Shown here: piece after piece, positions 6,210 to 7,163 of the stretch
Numbering within the stretch: the stretch's first letter is position 1
Layout of the letters: the number at the start of each line of letters is the position of its first letter
Source: an uncultured Rhizobiaceae group bacterium
GTDB lineage: Bacteria; Pseudomonadota; Alphaproteobacteria; Rhizobiales; Rhizobiaceae
Reading direction: 5' to 3'
Assembly: GCA_938030645.1 (NCBI GenBank)
Contig: CALHHQ010000282.1
Span: 1 to 7,163 of the forward strand
DNA: 7,163 bases
Program-made: the position numbers and the translations under genes
Notes under the pieces: model-generated
Database searches by the model: none
Told to the model about the DNA's origin: nothing
The model's input: only the letters and a program-made list of their open reading frames with translations

Positions 6210-7163
6210 ATGTCATCAATGCCACAAGGTGAAGATGCTATCAGATTGTTTCTGAATGGTTTGTTTGAGGATGCAATCGCAGCGTCCAACCCTGCAAATT
6301 GCCTCCCCAAACATCTACCTTCCCCACCAAAAGGTCGAACGCTTATTATTGCGGCGGGAAAGGCCGCTGCCTCCATGGCACAAGCGGCTGAAAATGCATG
6401 GCCAGAGGATGCACTTTTATCGGGTGTGGCTCTGACGAGATATGGTCATGGAATGAAGTGTCATCGTATCGAAGTGATAGAAGCCGCCCACCCTGTGCCC
6501 GACAACCGAGGTCATGAAGCGGCTCAACGGATGATGGACGAGGTCGAGCAACTCACAGAAGATGATCTTCTTTTGTTTTTAGTTTCTGGAGGTGGGTCAG
6601 CACTTCTTGCTTTACCAGCAGATGGCATTTCAATTGATGAGAAAAAATCGATCAACAAAGCCTTGCTTATGAGTGGCGCGCCCATCGCAGAGATGAACAC
6701 AGTGCGCAAACATTTGTCCGCTGTTAAAGGCGGACGTTTGGCACAAGCGGCCAGCCCTGCGAGAATCGTAACTCTGGCGATTTCCGATGTGCCCTTCGAT
6801 GATCCCAGCACCATCGCTTCAGGCCCCACAGTTCCTGACCCCACCACACTTGCTGATGCAAAGGAACTGATTGAACGCTATGGGATAGATGTCTCAGATC
6901 TCACAACAAGCCATTTAAATGAGCCAAGTTCCGAAACGCCAAAATCGAATGATCCTGCATTTAAGAACAGTCGTTTCACGATGATCTCAACTCCCTCTGA
7001 TATGTTGAATGCTGTTGTCGATAACTGCCGAACCAAAGGCCATGCGGTCGAAACACTCGGTGCCGATATCGAGGGTGAAGCCAAGGAAGTCGCTCAAGCT
7101 CACGCAAAATTGGCACTGGCTTCACTTGCAGCAGACTATCCAAAATTGATACTGTCTGGTGGT
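6210..7163 (+). CDS. Glycerate 2-kinase (DUF4147/MOFRL family), 3' end beyond the window
   Basis: Open for 318 codons to the window edge. Family members phosphorylate D-glycerate to 2-phosphoglycerate with ATP, in the serine cycle, glyoxylate/tartrate or sugar-acid catabolism; homologues are called GckA or TtuD and are often mislabelled hydroxypyruvate reductase. Visible motifs: IIAAGKAAASMAQA (46-59, conserved Lys51), EAAHPVPDNRG (91-101), the nucleotide loop VSGGGSALLALP (125-136), NTVRKHLSAVKGGRLA (163-178), and SDVPFDDPSTIASGPT (192-207) followed by VPDPTT. The last visible residues, LILSGG, begin the C-terminal MOFRL domain; the full protein should be roughly 420 residues, so about a quarter is missing. 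In the SDVxGDD motif, Phe196 replaces the usual Gly. ATG 6210 is preceded by AAGGG at 6 bases; a second ATG at 6219 is possible but less well spaced. It is cytosolic and transcribed divergently from the DUF971 gene. Confidence 0.93.
   Translation, partial: MSSMPQGEDAIRLFLNGLFEDAIAASNPANCLPKHLPSPPKGRTLIIAAGKAAASMAQAAENAWPEDALLSGVALTRYGHGMKCHRIEVIEAAHPVPDNRGHEAAQRMMDEVEQLTEDDLLLFLVSGGGSALLALPADGISIDEKKSINKALLMSGAPIAEMNTVRKHLSAVKGGRLAQAASPARIVTLAISDVPFDDPSTIASGPTVPDPTTLADAKELIERYGIDVSDLTTSHLNEPSSETPKSNDPAFKNSRFTMISTPSDMLNAVVDNCRTKGHAVETLGADIEGEAKEVAQAHAKLALASLAADYPKLILSGG

Noticed and set aside
6154..6225. 24-codon N-terminal extension of the DUF971 protein
   Set aside because: It overlaps the divergent glycerate kinase start, shows no family similarity, and the ATG at 6153 has a good ribosome site.

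Overview
The window reads as chromosomal DNA of a moderate-G+C (by eye about half) proteobacterium. The gene families and the LEPR-XLL/DUF4347 surface protein fit a marine alphaproteobacterium (Rhizobiales or Rhodobacterales type), but nothing here fixes the genus, so the taxonomy is inference. There are no tRNAs, rRNAs, CRISPR arrays or insertion sequences.

Layout: five genes lie on the minus strand and one, running off the right edge, on the plus strand. Reading the minus strand in its direction of transcription: a free-standing DUF971 protein (6153-5791), a type II thymidine kinase (5687-5082), a Rieske non-heme iron oxygenase alpha subunit (4974-3817), an 83-residue helical protein almost touching it (3814-3563), and then the N-terminal 1121 residues of a very large surface protein (3365 to beyond position 1). 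Diverging from the DUF971 gene across 56 bp is a glycerate 2-kinase gene (6210 to beyond 7163). Both edge-running genes stay open to the window ends, and together they account for more than half of the window.

Function: the genes do not form one obvious pathway. Thymidine kinase is nucleoside salvage, glycerate kinase feeds glycerate into central carbon metabolism, and the oxygenase hydroxylates or demethylates an unidentified small organic substrate. The 83-residue protein and the oxygenase are very probably co-transcribed. The big protein looks like a type I-secreted, calcium-dependent adhesin: a LEPR-XLL motif, a DUF4347 domain and strings of cadherin-like and tandem-95-like beta-sandwich repeats that are acidic and nearly lysine-free.

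Most interesting points: (1) the DUF4347 domain carries a His-Gly / Cys arrangement like clan CD (caspase-type) cysteine peptidases, and that cysteine is the only cysteine in all 1121 visible residues; (2) an in-phase 10-bp-period direct repeat sits in the adhesin's upstream region; (3) the oxygenase leader contains several direct repeats and a GntR-like half-palindromic site; (4) the oxygenase has Glu where most family members have the bridging Asp, as in the quaternary-amine oxygenases.
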